A stretch of 54,331 nt of DNA. Source: a virus. The position numbers and the translations under genes were made by a program. The first letter of the stretch is position 1, and each line of letters begins with the position of its first letter. The notes under the pieces are model-generated. The model was not told the DNA's origin. It ran no database searches and saw nothing but the letters and a program-made list of their open reading frames with translations. The stretch spans positions 1 through 54,331 of IMG/VR virus record IMGVR_UViG_3300032048_000004. One strand, given 5' to 3'. Shown here piece by piece: positions 1-8,661 of this stretch.

Positions 1-733
1 AATCAGCACCAGCAGCAAGAGCTTTTACAATGTCTCCTGCGTTTCTGATACCACCGTCAGCGATGATCTTAACGCCAGTGGGATTGGAAGCTCTTGCACA
101 CTCAAGGATGGTTTGAAGTCCTGGAACGCCATGACCTGTCTGAACCCTTGTTGTGCAGATTGAACCTCCACCTATATTACAGCGGATAGAGTCTGCACCC
201 CATTCGATGAGTGCTTCGAAGCCTTCTCTGGTTGCAACATTGCCAGCCATGATATGAATGTCTGGGAACCTATCCCTCAATATGATCAACCCATTCTTTG
301 TGAGAATGTGGTGTCCATGTGCAACGTCAATACAAATAACTTTTGCTCCTGCTTCGACGATTGCTTCTGCCCTATCCTCAAAGTTTCCTGTGACACCAAC
401 GGCGCCACCGACAATAGTTGCACCACTGTCTATGGCTTTGCGGATGAGGGTCGCCTGCTCTTCAATTGAGTTGTACCTATGGACAACAGACATTCCACCG
501 CTCTGTGACATGGCAGAAGCCATTTCATCTTCCGAGACAGTATCCATAGGGCTAGAGATGACTGGCAAGTCAAGCTTGAGATCTTTACTCAAGCTGTTTC
601 CAATGTCAACCTCAGACCTTGAGATGATATCACTATACTGTGGAACCAACAGGACGTCCTGATAGGTAACTGCCTCTTCCATAGCGGCTGTTTGAATCTC
701 ATTACTGTCATGCTTAAACCATTTAGTATGCAC
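1..733 (-). CDS. IMP dehydrogenase/GMP reductase family protein, 3' end beyond window
   Basis: Partial gene: 244 residues are visible and the C-terminus runs off the window edge. The family acts on IMP or GMP in guanine nucleotide synthesis or interconversion. Seen: the TIM-barrel N-terminus (YQDVLLVPQYSDI), the PMDTVSE segment, AHGHH, MAGNVAT, and the catalytic loop GGGSICTTR with Cys about 194, followed by ADGGIRNAGDIVKA. The conserved GIGPGS of the family reads NIGGGS here. The two CBS domains normally inserted after the 'IIHKN..IEEQ' region are absent: IEEQATLIRK runs straight on to the GAVGVT strand. The start is taken as the second of two tandem GTG codons, six bases after AAGGAG; this overlaps the upstream methyltransferase by 11 bases. 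IMPDH and GMP reductase cannot be separated without the missing part. Family confidence is high. Confidence 0.88.
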   Translation of the reverse strand, partial: MHTKWFKHDSNEIQTAAMEEAVTYQDVLLVPQYSDIISRSEVDIGNSLSKDLKLDLPVISSPMDTVSEDEMASAMSQSGGMSVVHRYNSIEEQATLIRKAIDSGATIVGGAVGVTGNFEDRAEAIVEAGAKVICIDVAHGHHILTKNGLIILRDRFPDIHIMAGNVATREGFEALIEWGADSIRCNIGGGSICTTRVQTGHGVPGLQTILECARASNPTGVKIIADGGIRNAGDIVKALAAGAD

Positions 734-1235
734 CACGTTCTCCTTTTGTGTTGATGGCATACACCTTGGGATAATTACCACCATTGAACACTGCTGTCTC
801 TTCTGCTTTGAAGACAACCACAGCAGACGGGAATGGTGCGCTGCTTGCGCCTCCACCAAACTTCAGTCTTCCCTTGATGAAGTAGACCTCATGAGCTTCC
901 ATACAATACTCGTGCCAATATTTGGTATCTGTACGAGATGGAATCAAACAAACAACAGTTGTGTTTGGCTTCCTGCTTTCATCATACGCCTTCTTGATCC
1001 AGTGTTTGATCTCACGACCATATGGTGGATTCATAAATACTGTATGTCCGCCCCAATCCTTACTCAAGCCATCATCCTCTTTTGTAAAATACTTTTTACA
1101 TTTTGCGGTCTGTGGCGTTGCACACGGATCCAAATCAAAGTTGAACTTTATCTTCAACTGTTTATAAAAATCTTGTGGAGTGGTCCACTCAGTGCTCTTC
1201 GACGAGAACATCATCTTCTGTGTTTTCTTGTTCAC
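723..1235 (-). CDS. Phage-type DNA N6-adenine methyltransferase (Dam family)
   Basis: 170 residues, typical of the small phage Dam-type methyltransferases (DNA_N-6-adenine_MTase family), which methylate adenine in DNA using S-adenosylmethionine. The N-terminal SSKSTEWTTPQDFY and FDLDPCATP segments and the catalytic NPPYG motif (about residues 69-73) are diagnostic. A GGGASSAPFPSAVVVF segment near the C-terminus is also typical. The GTG start is well supported by AGGAGGT about six bases upstream, which lies inside the preceding CxxC gene; the two genes overlap by 47 bases in different frames. The IMPDH-like gene follows with an 11-base overlap. It could protect phage DNA from host restriction, possibly together with the second methyltransferase at 5400-6491. 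Confidence 0.92.
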   Translation of the reverse strand: MNKKTQKMMFSSKSTEWTTPQDFYKQLKIKFNFDLDPCATPQTAKCKKYFTKEDDGLSKDWGGHTVFMNPPYGREIKHWIKKAYDESRKPNTTVVCLIPSRTDTKYWHEYCMEAHEVYFIKGRLKFGGGASSAPFPSAVVVFKAEETAVFNGGNYPKVYAINTKGERGAY

Positions 1236-1491
1236 CTAATACCTCCTGTATTACTTTTTGTGCAAATGCCCAACACTCTGGACAATATAAATTAACCTTA
1301 CCTTCTTCTTGTCTCACGACAACATTCCAAGATTCAACCATGGCACGATCTTTGCGGTCAAAGTCTTTCTTGCAAGCAAGGCACTCTTCGCCAAGCTTGT
1401 CGAACATCATCATCTTATCTTGCATATCTTTTTCAGTATTCTTTTTGATACGCTTCTGATTATCTCTTTTTATTTTCTTACCCAATCCCAT
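1189..1491 (-). CDS. Small zinc-ribbon-like protein (two CxxC pairs)
   Basis: 100 residues, strongly basic at the N-terminus and acidic at the C-terminus. Two CxxC pairs are visible (ECLACKKDF and LYCPECWAF, about 30 residues apart), the spacing of a small zinc ribbon. No enzymatic motif is recognisable. It sits between dUTPase (stop immediately upstream) and the Dam-type methyltransferase, whose ribosome binding site and first codons lie inside its 3' end. A nucleic-acid-binding or protein-binding role is only inference. The ORF is convincing because of the gene packing and a G-rich site before the ATG. Confidence 0.7.
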   Translation of the reverse strand: MGLGKKIKRDNQKRIKKNTEKDMQDKMMMFDKLGEECLACKKDFDRKDRAMVESWNVVVRQEEGKVNLYCPECWAFAQKVIQEVLGEQENTEDDVLVEEH

Positions 1492-1950
1492 TTAAGCCCC
1501 CGTTGATCCAAATCCACCAGCGCCTCGATTACTAATAGTAATTGGCTCCCAGTTATATAAGTTGTTTGCTTTTGTTTCCATTGCCCTGAAGGTCACGACT
1601 GGAATCATAACCAGTTGAGCAATCTTTGTTCCCGCTTCAATTGTCTGTGCGCCTTCACCGATGTTGTGGAGGTCAATGAAGACTTCTCCATCGTAGCCAC
1701 TGTCAACACAGTGTGCGCCGACGACCAAGCAACGCTTCGATGCCATGCCAGACCTGTTCATCACTTGCAGCATATATCCATGTGGCACACCGAACTTGAG
1801 TCCAGTGCCAAGCACCTTGTTTCCATTCGGTTCAACCACAACTGGCTTATGATCTGCTGGACAGAAATAAACATCAAGACCAGCATCACTTGGATTTGAC
1901 CTTGAAGGCGGGAGAACATCTCCACGGGTTCTATAATATTCTAACATCAT
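1492..1950 (-). CDS. dut: dUTPase (dUTP pyrophosphatase)
   Basis: 152 residues, the normal length for the trimeric all-beta dUTPase, which hydrolyses dUTP to dUMP and pyrophosphate, keeping uracil out of DNA and supplying dUMP. The five conserved motifs are visible in order: DAGLDVYF (motif 1), NRSGMASK in place of the usual PRSG (motif 2), GAHCVDSGYDGEVFIDLHN (motif 3), GTKIAQLVMIPV (motif 4) and RGAGGFGSTG at the C-terminus (motif 5, P-loop-like). It follows the polymerase III alpha gene after nine bases and fits a nucleotide-metabolism group with IMPDH, class II ribonucleotide reductase and the MazG-like protein. Confidence 0.96.
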   Translation of the reverse strand: MMLEYYRTRGDVLPPSRSNPSDAGLDVYFCPADHKPVVVEPNGNKVLGTGLKFGVPHGYMLQVMNRSGMASKRCLVVGAHCVDSGYDGEVFIDLHNIGEGAQTIEAGTKIAQLVMIPVVTFRAMETKANNLYNWEPITISNRGAGGFGSTGA

Positions 1951-1959
1951 TGTTTGCTC

Positions 1960-4900
1960 CTATGCAAGTAGTTTAAAGTTATACTTTGCGCTGCGACTGC
2001 TAAAGCCCCACTGCTCATCATAATCTAGTTTAGCCATGTACGGGCGATTCAAGTGAAGGCTGTCCTTATCCTGATTGATACCCCAACATTTAATTTTTGT
2101 AATCGTACCAGTTATATCTGTTGCGTTGACAATCCAGTAAGCCTTGCCGTTCTTTGTTTTCTTTGTCACGACTTCTCTCGGAACAAACCAAGCGATGCCC
2201 AACTCAGGATCAAATTCACCAAGCGGTGGGATGTTATTAATCTCCAAGGCCCTTTGAACTTTGCTGCTTAAAATTAAATTCATGGGGAATACTCCTGTTA
2301 AGTTTACGAGATACTCAATCTTCTCTGCATCGGTGAAGTCGCCTTCGGGTGCATACAGTTCAATATTCTCGGCAAGCTTCTTCTTGTTCGCTGGTCGATC
2401 AACTGCAACGCAGGACCAATAGTGTTTGAGTCCTGAGAATCTGTCGTCCATCAACTCACTAAGAGCCTGACTACATATTAACACATCCAATGCCTTTTTG
2501 TTAAGCTTTGAATAAGTGATTGAATCATCGAACAGGAACTCCTCTATGTTTCTGAACGGACGATGCTCAAGTATCTGCTGCATAGCTGCTGCACCCAATC
2601 CTTTGATTGCGGTGAGCGGCTGAATTAATGTCTTGCCATCGTCAGAGATTTCCCACACGGCACCAGAGTTATTAATACTCAGCGGCTGGAGTCTGAAACC
2701 TGATGAGCGAGCAACATTAACTGCTCTCTCTTTGCGGCTCTCTGGTTCTTTATCAAGGAACGCTGCCATCCACTCTGCTGGAAAGTAGTTAAGGAGCCAA
2801 GCGCACTGATAAGACAGGACGCTGTATGAGATTGCGTGAGACTTGTTGAAGCCATAGCCAGAGAAGTATTCAAAGGTTTCCCAAAGCCTGTTGGCTTCTC
2901 CATCCGAAAGACCCTTCTCCAAACAGCCAGCGAGGAACTTTGTAAAGATTCTTTCTTTGACCTCAGCAGTCTTTCCAGTTCCCTTTTTGGTGAGAACCTT
3001 TCGGAGCATGTTGCCTTCGTCAAGTGATAAGTCTTTTCCAAGCTTGTGTGCCAAGGATGCAATCTGCTCCTGAAAGATCAGGAAGCCATAAGTTGATTCC
3101 GTAATCTCTTTAAACTCTTCACAGGGATACTCAACCCCTTCAGGATTGCGGCGGGCATTAATATAATTCCTGTCAACCTTCGCTCCCAAAGGTCCAGGAC
3201 GAAAGATTGAAGTGACCGCAGCCAAGTCAGTAATGTTATTTGGCTGGACACGCTTGCAGAAGTTCTGTGCGCCTGTCTCTGTAAACTGGAAGATGCCAGC
3301 CCACTTGCCTTTCTGGAATACGTTCTTATACACCTTCGGATCATCCATGTCGATTACATCTGGATGGAGATTGTCGTTATAGAACTTGCGAACATCATCG
3401 AAGGATGGATTCTCAATACCCTTGTGACGCTTGAGGATGTGTGTGATTGCACCTTCCATCATTCGCAGTGAAGCGAGTCCGAGAATATCAAACTTGATGA
3501 ATCCCATCTCCTCAAGGTGACGAACATTCTGTCCTTCACTCCATGGAGTCTGTCGAACACCACCACTATAGATCAGTGGCATGTTCTTATCGAGCCTGTC
3601 TGCAATCACAACGCCACCTGCATGACGAGAGCAGGAGCGAACCTGACCGACAAGGTTCTTAACGTGCGCTTCAACATGTGGATACTTGGCAAGGAACTCT
3701 TTCAATGAAGTGCTGAACTCCATGACCTCTTCCCAAGTCGGACTGTAGATACCGGAGATGATCCCATTCTTTCGCTTGGCTGCTGGTGTCGCCTCATGCA
3801 TCATGCGACTGGTTACAGGGTTTACTTCCGTGAAGGGGATATTATAAAACTTTGAAATGTCTTTGATGAGAGATCGCAACTGTAGTGTGTTCCAGTTGGA
3901 GATCGGAACAACAGTATCCTTTCCCCACTCGTCAACGAGCATCTCTTTAATGACCATCGGGTCACTGACATCATAATCAATATCGGGATAGCCCTTACCC
4001 TCTTTAGTTAGGAATCTCTCGAACTGAAGTTCGTACTTGATAGGATCAATCTGTGTGATGTTGAGTGCATATGCAACAAGCGAACCTGCTGCCGAACCTC
4101 TACCTGGACCAACCAGTTGTTGCTTGGAGGATCGATCCGCAATCGCTTTCATCGTGAGAAAGTATTTACTGAACCCTCGGTTGGTGATTACTTCAAGCTC
4201 GCTCTTGAGTCTGTTGACATAAATTAATGCTTTACCCTCATCGTCTGGGAACTTGCTATTAATAATCTTTCGGAGGCCAGTGACGGAAGCGTGTTGCAAA
4301 GCTTTGTCTGCTGTCATTCCTTCTGGCACAACAAAGTCTGGCAGTCGAACTGTATTGTCTGGGAGAAAGGTTTCAATGCGCTCATGAGCAATCTCATGTG
4401 TTCGCTTGATTGAGTCAAGGACTATTTTATCGTCATACTCGATGCCACAGATCTTGGAGTACCGCTTGTACGACTCAAACATCTGATCACCATTCTTGGG
4501 ATACAACTCATACGCCATGTCTTCAAGCTTCTCTGGCAGCTTTGCATCTCCGAGATCACCCTTGCCCAACCAAGCGAGCTTCTTGTATAGCTCACGATCC
4601 TTCCATGCTTCTGGGTTTGGATAGTGGCTATCGGCTGTGGAGATCAGTTGCATACCGAACTCTTCTGCCATCTGGATAACATACTTATTAACTTTGTGCT
4701 GCTCTGGAACCTTATTCCATTGCAACTCTCCATACCATCGATCACCAAAGATAGCTTGCATCTTTGTGGTTGTGACCCTCATTGCTTCAACGACAGCCTC
4801 TTCACCGTCGTCCCTGTTCGTCCAATAGTCGTTTGAGTAAACGCCACCAAGACAAGCAGACGCTGCGATGACGCCTTCGTTGTGTTCCAATAGCATATCA

Positions 4901-5403
4901 TAATCAAGACGGGGGAAGCGATAGAAGTTGTCACCAGAGAACGACTTTGAAATCATAGCAAAGATATTATTTAAGCCTGTCTGGTTCTGGGCTAATAAGA
5001 TAAGGTGGCTTCTGCGACGGATGAAGTCTTTTGTTTGTCTATCCTCAGTCTCGATAACAGTTCCTTGAGAGTCGCCTTTCTTCTTTGACCCTCGGCCTTT
5101 CTTTTTCAACTGCTCTTCGTCATAAGCATCTTTCCATCTTGAAACAGATGGAATGAAATATGCTTCGACGCCAAAGATTGGCTTGAAGTTCTTGCCAGCC
5201 TTCTTCATCTTCTTTGCATGAAGAACCTGATAGGCAAGACCATTGGCATTGCCGTGATCAGTCAGTGCAAGAGCGTCCATGCCATTCTGATATGCATACT
5301 CCATGTGTTGTGGTGGATAGCCAAGAGCATCGAAGGGTGAACCTGCAACGCTGTGTGCGTGTAGCCCAACGAATGGGATGGATGATTTACTTCTGTCTGT
5401 CAT
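1960..5403 (-). CDS. dnaE: DNA polymerase III alpha subunit (family C replicative polymerase)
   Basis: 1147 residues, close to bacterial DnaE. An N-terminal PHP domain is visible (HAHS near residue 15, LALTDHGNANG near 47, FGVEAYFIPS). The polymerase core has PGRGSAAGS near 434 and the catalytic PDIDYD near 473, then SRHAGGVVI, FQFTETGAQNF, FRPGPLG, FQEQ and GYGFNKSHAISY. The C-terminus contains helix-hairpin-helix (IKGLGAAA) and OB-like sequence (TKIKCWG). It is predicted to be an active family C polymerase, presumably the main replicase. The start ATG overlaps the stop of the upstream methyltransferase (ATGA). T4-like phages normally carry a family B polymerase (gp43); a family C enzyme is an unusual replacement. 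A family A core lies elsewhere in the window (17.8-19.0 kb). Confidence 0.96.
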   Translation of the reverse strand: MTDRSKSSIPFVGLHAHSVAGSPFDALGYPPQHMEYAYQNGMDALALTDHGNANGLAYQVLHAKKMKKAGKNFKPIFGVEAYFIPSVSRWKDAYDEEQLKKKGRGSKKKGDSQGTVIETEDRQTKDFIRRRSHLILLAQNQTGLNNIFAMISKSFSGDNFYRFPRLDYDMLLEHNEGVIAASACLGGVYSNDYWTNRDDGEEAVVEAMRVTTTKMQAIFGDRWYGELQWNKVPEQHKVNKYVIQMAEEFGMQLISTADSHYPNPEAWKDRELYKKLAWLGKGDLGDAKLPEKLEDMAYELYPKNGDQMFESYKRYSKICGIEYDDKIVLDSIKRTHEIAHERIETFLPDNTVRLPDFVVPEGMTADKALQHASVTGLRKIINSKFPDDEGKALIYVNRLKSELEVITNRGFSKYFLTMKAIADRSSKQQLVGPGRGSAAGSLVAYALNITQIDPIKYELQFERFLTKEGKGYPDIDYDVSDPMVIKEMLVDEWGKDTVVPISNWNTLQLRSLIKDISKFYNIPFTEVNPVTSRMMHEATPAAKRKNGIISGIYSPTWEEVMEFSTSLKEFLAKYPHVEAHVKNLVGQVRSCSRHAGGVVIADRLDKNMPLIYSGGVRQTPWSEGQNVRHLEEMGFIKFDILGLASLRMMEGAITHILKRHKGIENPSFDDVRKFYNDNLHPDVIDMDDPKVYKNVFQKGKWAGIFQFTETGAQNFCKRVQPNNITDLAAVTSIFRPGPLGAKVDRNYINARRNPEGVEYPCEEFKEITESTYGFLIFQEQIASLAHKLGKDLSLDEGNMLRKVLTKKGTGKTAEVKERIFTKFLAGCLEKGLSDGEANRLWETFEYFSGYGFNKSHAISYSVLSYQCAWLLNYFPAEWMAAFLDKEPESRKERAVNVARSSGFRLQPLSINNSGAVWEISDDGKTLIQPLTAIKGLGAAAMQQILEHRPFRNIEEFLFDDSITYSKLNKKALDVLICSQALSELMDDRFSGLKHYWSCVAVDRPANKKKLAENIELYAPEGDFTDAEKIEYLVNLTGVFPMNLILSSKVQRALEINNIPPLGEFDPELGIAWFVPREVVTKKTKNGKAYWIVNATDITGTITKIKCWGINQDKDSLHLNRPYMAKLDYDEQWGFSSRSAKYNFKLLA

Positions 5404-6491
5404 CTTACTTCTTTCTTGTAAGTAATTTTTTCTGACTTTTGATTCTCTAAGTTGAAAGTCCTGCTGGGTTTAAATCCCGTGAGTTGATCGTCTTTCTCCC
5501 ATTCAAGAATATCTTTAATTCTCTTTGTTTCTCGTTTAGCTTTTTTTCTCTCTGCCTTTTCTTTAGCTTTTCTCTTTTCTTCTTTCTTAATCCACGCCCT
5601 GACGGGAGTTCCAAGTTTTCCTTTGAACCTTTCTAGCCCGTCAGGATAAATTTTAGCCATATCAAATGGCTCATCAGCGTGTGGTTGAAAATAAAAGTTG
5701 CCTTCTTTTTCCATTCTATCTCGTTCATCTTCTGCTTTTTGAATATTCCTACAAGCTGTTGCAAAATATTCATGGTCATTCTCGATCCCAATAAATCTTC
5801 TTCCATGTTTGACAGCTACAACAGCAGTAGTTCCAGATCCAAGATAGGGATCAATAACTGTATCTCCAATGTCCGTTGTTGGAAAAATACAGTTCTCAAC
5901 CAGCTTCTCTGGAAAGGTGCATACATGGTCATCATTGCCAGAGGGTGGAAACCTCCAAATAGTTTTAAAAGAATCCTTGCCCTTTTTTTGATAAAACTTC
6001 ATATTTTTACCAATTTGATATATCAATTCTTCTGATTGATGATACCTGTTTTTGATAGGGGTTCTTATTCCCCCTCGATCCCATGTAATTCTGCACCAAA
6101 TTGGAAATCGGCCTATCCACTGAAGGGGTTCAAAGATCTTGCTCGTTTCATATTTACCCTGCTGGTTTCTTCCATGCCATGAGTATCTTATCTTGTGATT
6201 GTAAAATATACTACTTCGGCAAACTCTCAGAAGATCATCAATAACTGCTGCCTGCTCCCCTTGATATTTCCATTCATTTGTTTCATCAACATACCATCCT
6301 GCAAACTTCTTGGTCATCTTCTTAGAGACTTCAGTTTTGTAATCTACATATCTCTTACATAGGTTGTACGGTGGCGAGGTTACACAAACCTCTGATGAGT
6401 TTCTACCTAAAGCCCTCAATACATCTTCACAATCACCAAGATAAACCACCCCATGTTTGAACTTTCTTTGTTTAAAATCCTCAAGCTTCAT
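5400..6491 (-). CDS. DNA methyltransferase, beta class (N4-cytosine or N6-adenine)
   Basis: About 363 residues. The catalytic motif TSPPYN (motif IV) comes near the N-terminus and the SAM-binding motif DPYLGSGTTAVVAV..FIGIE (motif I) follows about 190 residues later, the beta-class order of DNA-modifying amino-methyltransferases. FPEKLVENCI before motif I (motif X) is also typical. The C-terminal 80 residues are Lys/Glu-rich (KEEKRKAKEKAERKKAKRE) and may form a charged helix. The ATG of MKLEDF is preferred because it forms a TAATG junction with the upstream stop and is preceded by GAGGA; an in-frame start 33 bases upstream is possible. No restriction enzyme partner is visible, so it is probably an anti-restriction modification enzyme. 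Confidence 0.9.
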   Translation of the reverse strand: MKLEDFKQRKFKHGVVYLGDCEDVLRALGRNSSEVCVTSPPYNLCKRYVDYKTEVSKKMTKKFAGWYVDETNEWKYQGEQAAVIDDLLRVCRSSIFYNHKIRYSWHGRNQQGKYETSKIFEPLQWIGRFPIWCRITWDRGGIRTPIKNRYHQSEELIYQIGKNMKFYQKKGKDSFKTIWRFPPSGNDDHVCTFPEKLVENCIFPTTDIGDTVIDPYLGSGTTAVVAVKHGRRFIGIENDHEYFATACRNIQKAEDERDRMEKEGNFYFQPHADEPFDMAKIYPDGLERFKGKLGTPVRAWIKKEEKRKAKEKAERKKAKRETKRIKDILEWEKDDQLTGFKPSRTFNLENQKSEKITYKKEVR

Positions 6492-7360
6492 TATTGTTCC
6501 TCGTCGAACCCAATCGGGTTCCATTCTTTATATTTCATCTTATCAGGTCTGGCAAATTCTTTGCTCTCAGGTGACGACAGAAAGTTGCGGTAGCCATCCC
6601 AAGACCCAATATCATGATACCAATCGACTTCGATCTCTCCCTCCATTATAGCAGATTTAAAAACTGTGTCAAGGGAAAAATGCCTTGCAGAGTATCTTTC
6701 TTGCAGGGGAAGTTTGTCTCCGTCATCATCACGCATGTGGGTTCCTTCCTTACGGATTGTTCGTCGGCAAGCCTTGAAATCTTCTGCGTCGAAAGTGAAT
6801 CCCAGATAATTATTATTTTTTATCGACTGTCCGTTGTGCGTCAAGCGATATGTTTTCTGGCTGGAGAACTTGTCCCTGTTCGCTCTTATTATATCCAGGG
6901 GATACAATCCATATGGGAACGCTGCATAATATTTATCTGGGATAACCCACTTGCTCAGTCGGTTGCTGATTGAATATGCGGTGAGCGCACCATAAAGAAC
7001 AGACCACCCAAGGCAATCCCTTTTATATTTATCTTTCGGGTGAATCGGAACATAGAATATTGGTATCCGCTTTTGCTTCTGCTGTCCATTGACTGGATGG
7101 CGGAGAGACACAGGATCAAATATCCATTCACCGATGCGTTGGCGAATGAGGGGTTGCATCCCTTTGTGGCATACGATCCAGATTGTCTCACAACCTGCCA
7201 TCGCACATTCCTGCACAGCGTGTTCAGCAGCAAGATAGTTTTTGGCCAGTGGCATGAAGCAATCGTGCCATGGCATATTGAATTCGGATTCCTTGCCAGC
7301 GATCGGGATGATGCCAGCCAAGTGAAACGCATTGGTGTCCTGTGGTCCTGATTCGATCAC
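6491..7360 (-). CDS. Nucleotidyltransferase-like protein
   Basis: 289 residues. The N-terminus LAGIIPIAGKESEFNMPW followed by AVQECAMAGCETIWIVC and PIFYVPI resembles sugar-phosphate nucleotidyltransferases (NTP_transferase fold: IIPAAGxGxR, then a beta strand with IWIV). The Arg of the G-x-G-x-R loop is not obvious, so substrate and activity are uncertain. The C-terminal half contains FDAEDF and many aromatic residues and is not recognised. The GTG start overlaps the upstream stop (GTGA) and has GGAG five bases before it. It is translationally coupled between an unknown Rossmann-like protein and a DNA methyltransferase. A role in nucleotide or sugar modification is inference. Confidence 0.6.
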   Translation of the reverse strand: MIESGPQDTNAFHLAGIIPIAGKESEFNMPWHDCFMPLAKNYLAAEHAVQECAMAGCETIWIVCHKGMQPLIRQRIGEWIFDPVSLRHPVNGQQKQKRIPIFYVPIHPKDKYKRDCLGWSVLYGALTAYSISNRLSKWVIPDKYYAAFPYGLYPLDIIRANRDKFSSQKTYRLTHNGQSIKNNNYLGFTFDAEDFKACRRTIRKEGTHMRDDDGDKLPLQERYSARHFSLDTVFKSAIMEGEIEVDWYHDIGSWDGYRNFLSSPESKEFARPDKMKYKEWNPIGFDEEQ

Positions 7361-8046
7361 TTGAACTCCACCGTTTCCATCTCTGGGTATATGTTTGTTC
7401 CCAGCGGAATGACTTCTCGGTGTGACGTTTCGACTTTGTGGTTGGGGAATTTAATTCCTGCTTCCTTCATCATGCTGATTGCTTTTAATCTCGCATATGA
7501 ATCAGACCACTTCATGCTGTTTAAGTTCTTCTCCTCCATAAAGGAAACTGCGACTGCATCTTTCTTTGTCGGGTGATGACCGTCGAGTCTCAATGTGGGA
7601 TAGAACAATATGTGATTGACGAACTCCGAATCGGATTCGAGTCTCTCATGCGGGTGTGACATTCCTGCTCGCATGTTGATCCAGTCGAGAACCCTGTAGA
7701 GTTCGCTTGTCTTTCCAGTTGGTGTTGGGAGTCCTTCGAGATCCGTGTCGGAGAATACGACAGCTTTGTCAAATTTAATATTCAGGAAGGATCGTGTAAG
7801 GATGACTCGGAGTGTGTTTTTGTCTAGCAGTCTCATCCCCCTCACTTTTTCGGCAAGGGGGATGGAACCACTTAGAGATAGATCATAGCAATCTTTCAAC
7901 CACTGATCTTTTATTTCTGGCTTGTCGTCTAAGAAATGTGGAGGTTCGGGCTTAGAGAACACCACCATAGACTTATTCTGAACTGCGTAGCTTAACGCCT
8001 CCGATGAGCAGCCAATCACCAGATTTTTAGTTTGCAGTTCGAGCAT
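7357..8046 (-). CDS. Unknown protein with Rossmann-like N-terminus
   Basis: 229 residues from the preferred ATG (MLELQTKNLVIG), which follows the GroES-like stop by one base and has GGGGA upstream; an in-frame start nine codons upstream is less likely. The first 30 residues (NLVIGCSSEALSYAVQNKSMVVFSKPEPPHFLDD) look like a beta-alpha-beta nucleotide-binding start, but no catalytic motif is recognisable. HHPTKKDAVAVSF near the middle and a Pro-rich C-terminus are the only other marks. It overlaps the nucleotidyltransferase-like gene downstream (GTGA), so the two are probably co-expressed. Function unknown. Confidence 0.65.
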   Translation of the reverse strand: MLELQTKNLVIGCSSEALSYAVQNKSMVVFSKPEPPHFLDDKPEIKDQWLKDCYDLSLSGSIPLAEKVRGMRLLDKNTLRVILTRSFLNIKFDKAVVFSDTDLEGLPTPTGKTSELYRVLDWINMRAGMSHPHERLESDSEFVNHILFYPTLRLDGHHPTKKDAVAVSFMEEKNLNSMKWSDSYARLKAISMMKEAGIKFPNHKVETSHREVIPLGTNIYPEMETVEFK

Positions 8047-8047
8047 A

Positions 8048-8326
8048 TTATTCCCCGCTGATAAGACCAACAACGTGGTTTTCTAAAACAACTTTATACT
8101 CATCGTTTCCGACTTTAATATTTTCAATCATGTTAGAATTCACAACGAGCACATGCCCCACTTCGCCATTAAACTTTTCACAGTCAGGGGAGACTGCAAG
8201 AAGCTTGACAACGGAATGTGGGGACAAACTCTTTGTTGGGCTTTCGGGGAGAAGAATTGGAGACTTGCTCTCCTCATCTTCTGTCACTGGTTCAACCAGC
8301 AAGTATCTATTTATTGGAATAAACAT
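8048..8326 (-). CDS. GroES/gp31-like co-chaperonin
   Basis: 92 residues, similar in size to GroES (97) and T4 gp31 (111). The pattern INRYLLVEPV, acidic/hydroxyl-rich mobile loop with PILLPES, VVKLLAVSP, GHVLVVNSNMIE and VVLENHVVGLI follows the GroES beta-barrel with its central mobile loop carrying a hydrophobic tripeptide (ILL) for GroEL binding. In T4, gp31 replaces GroES to fold the major capsid protein in the host GroEL cage; the same role is inferred here, since the phage has a gp23-type capsid protein. It is the second gene of the short operon starting at the 8.6 kb promoter. Confidence 0.8.
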   Translation of the reverse strand: MFIPINRYLLVEPVTEDEESKSPILLPESPTKSLSPHSVVKLLAVSPDCEKFNGEVGHVLVVNSNMIENIKVGNDEYKVVLENHVVGLISGE

Positions 8327-8330
8327 ATTG

Positions 8331-8594
8331 TTACCGCTTTAAGTATTTGCTGATTCGCTCAAAGTAATCGGTCAACTCATGAATACATTCTTCTTTCTGT
8401 ACCATGCGCCATGCACGAACAGCCATCTTCTGCTCGTCCTTTGAAAGCCAACCCTGCTCATCATACTCTGTTCTCAGATCACGCTTCTGATCCTTGTAAG
8501 GCTCCATTGCATCTTCGATAGCTGCAACGCTCTTAATGTATGAGTCAATATATTTAGCTTTCTCTTGTTCTTCTTTAGTCATTTCATCTGACAT
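8331..8594 (-). CDS. Small charged alpha-helical protein, unknown
   Basis: 87 residues, rich in Glu and Lys, mostly predicted helical by composition (EEQEKAKYIDSYIKSVAAIEDAMEP). No family recognised. It is the first gene after the strong promoter at 8633-8661 and has a good AGGAG site nine bases before the ATG. The GroES-like gene starts four bases after its stop. The promoter-proximal position suggests an early-expressed gene, but nothing else supports a function. Confidence 0.65.
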   Translation of the reverse strand: MSDEMTKEEQEKAKYIDSYIKSVAAIEDAMEPYKDQKRDLRTEYDEQGWLSKDEQKMAVRAWRMVQKEECIHELTDYFERISKYLKR

Positions 8595-8632
8595 GTTTTC
8601 TCTCCTAGTGGTTGAGTTTCAGTTATGTTATA

Positions 8633-8661
8633 ATTTTAGCTTATTATGGGTTCAATGTCAA
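8633..8661 (-). promoter_or_regulatory. Sigma70-type promoter for the 8.6-1 kb gene cluster
   Basis: Reading the minus strand: TTGACA (perfect -35, 8656-8661), a 17-base spacer, then TAAAAT (5/6 match to the -10, 8633-8638). It lies about 40 bases before the ATG at 8594, in the 122-base gap after the ribonucleotide reductase gene. An alternative -10, TATAAC, is immediately downstream. Confidence 0.75.
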
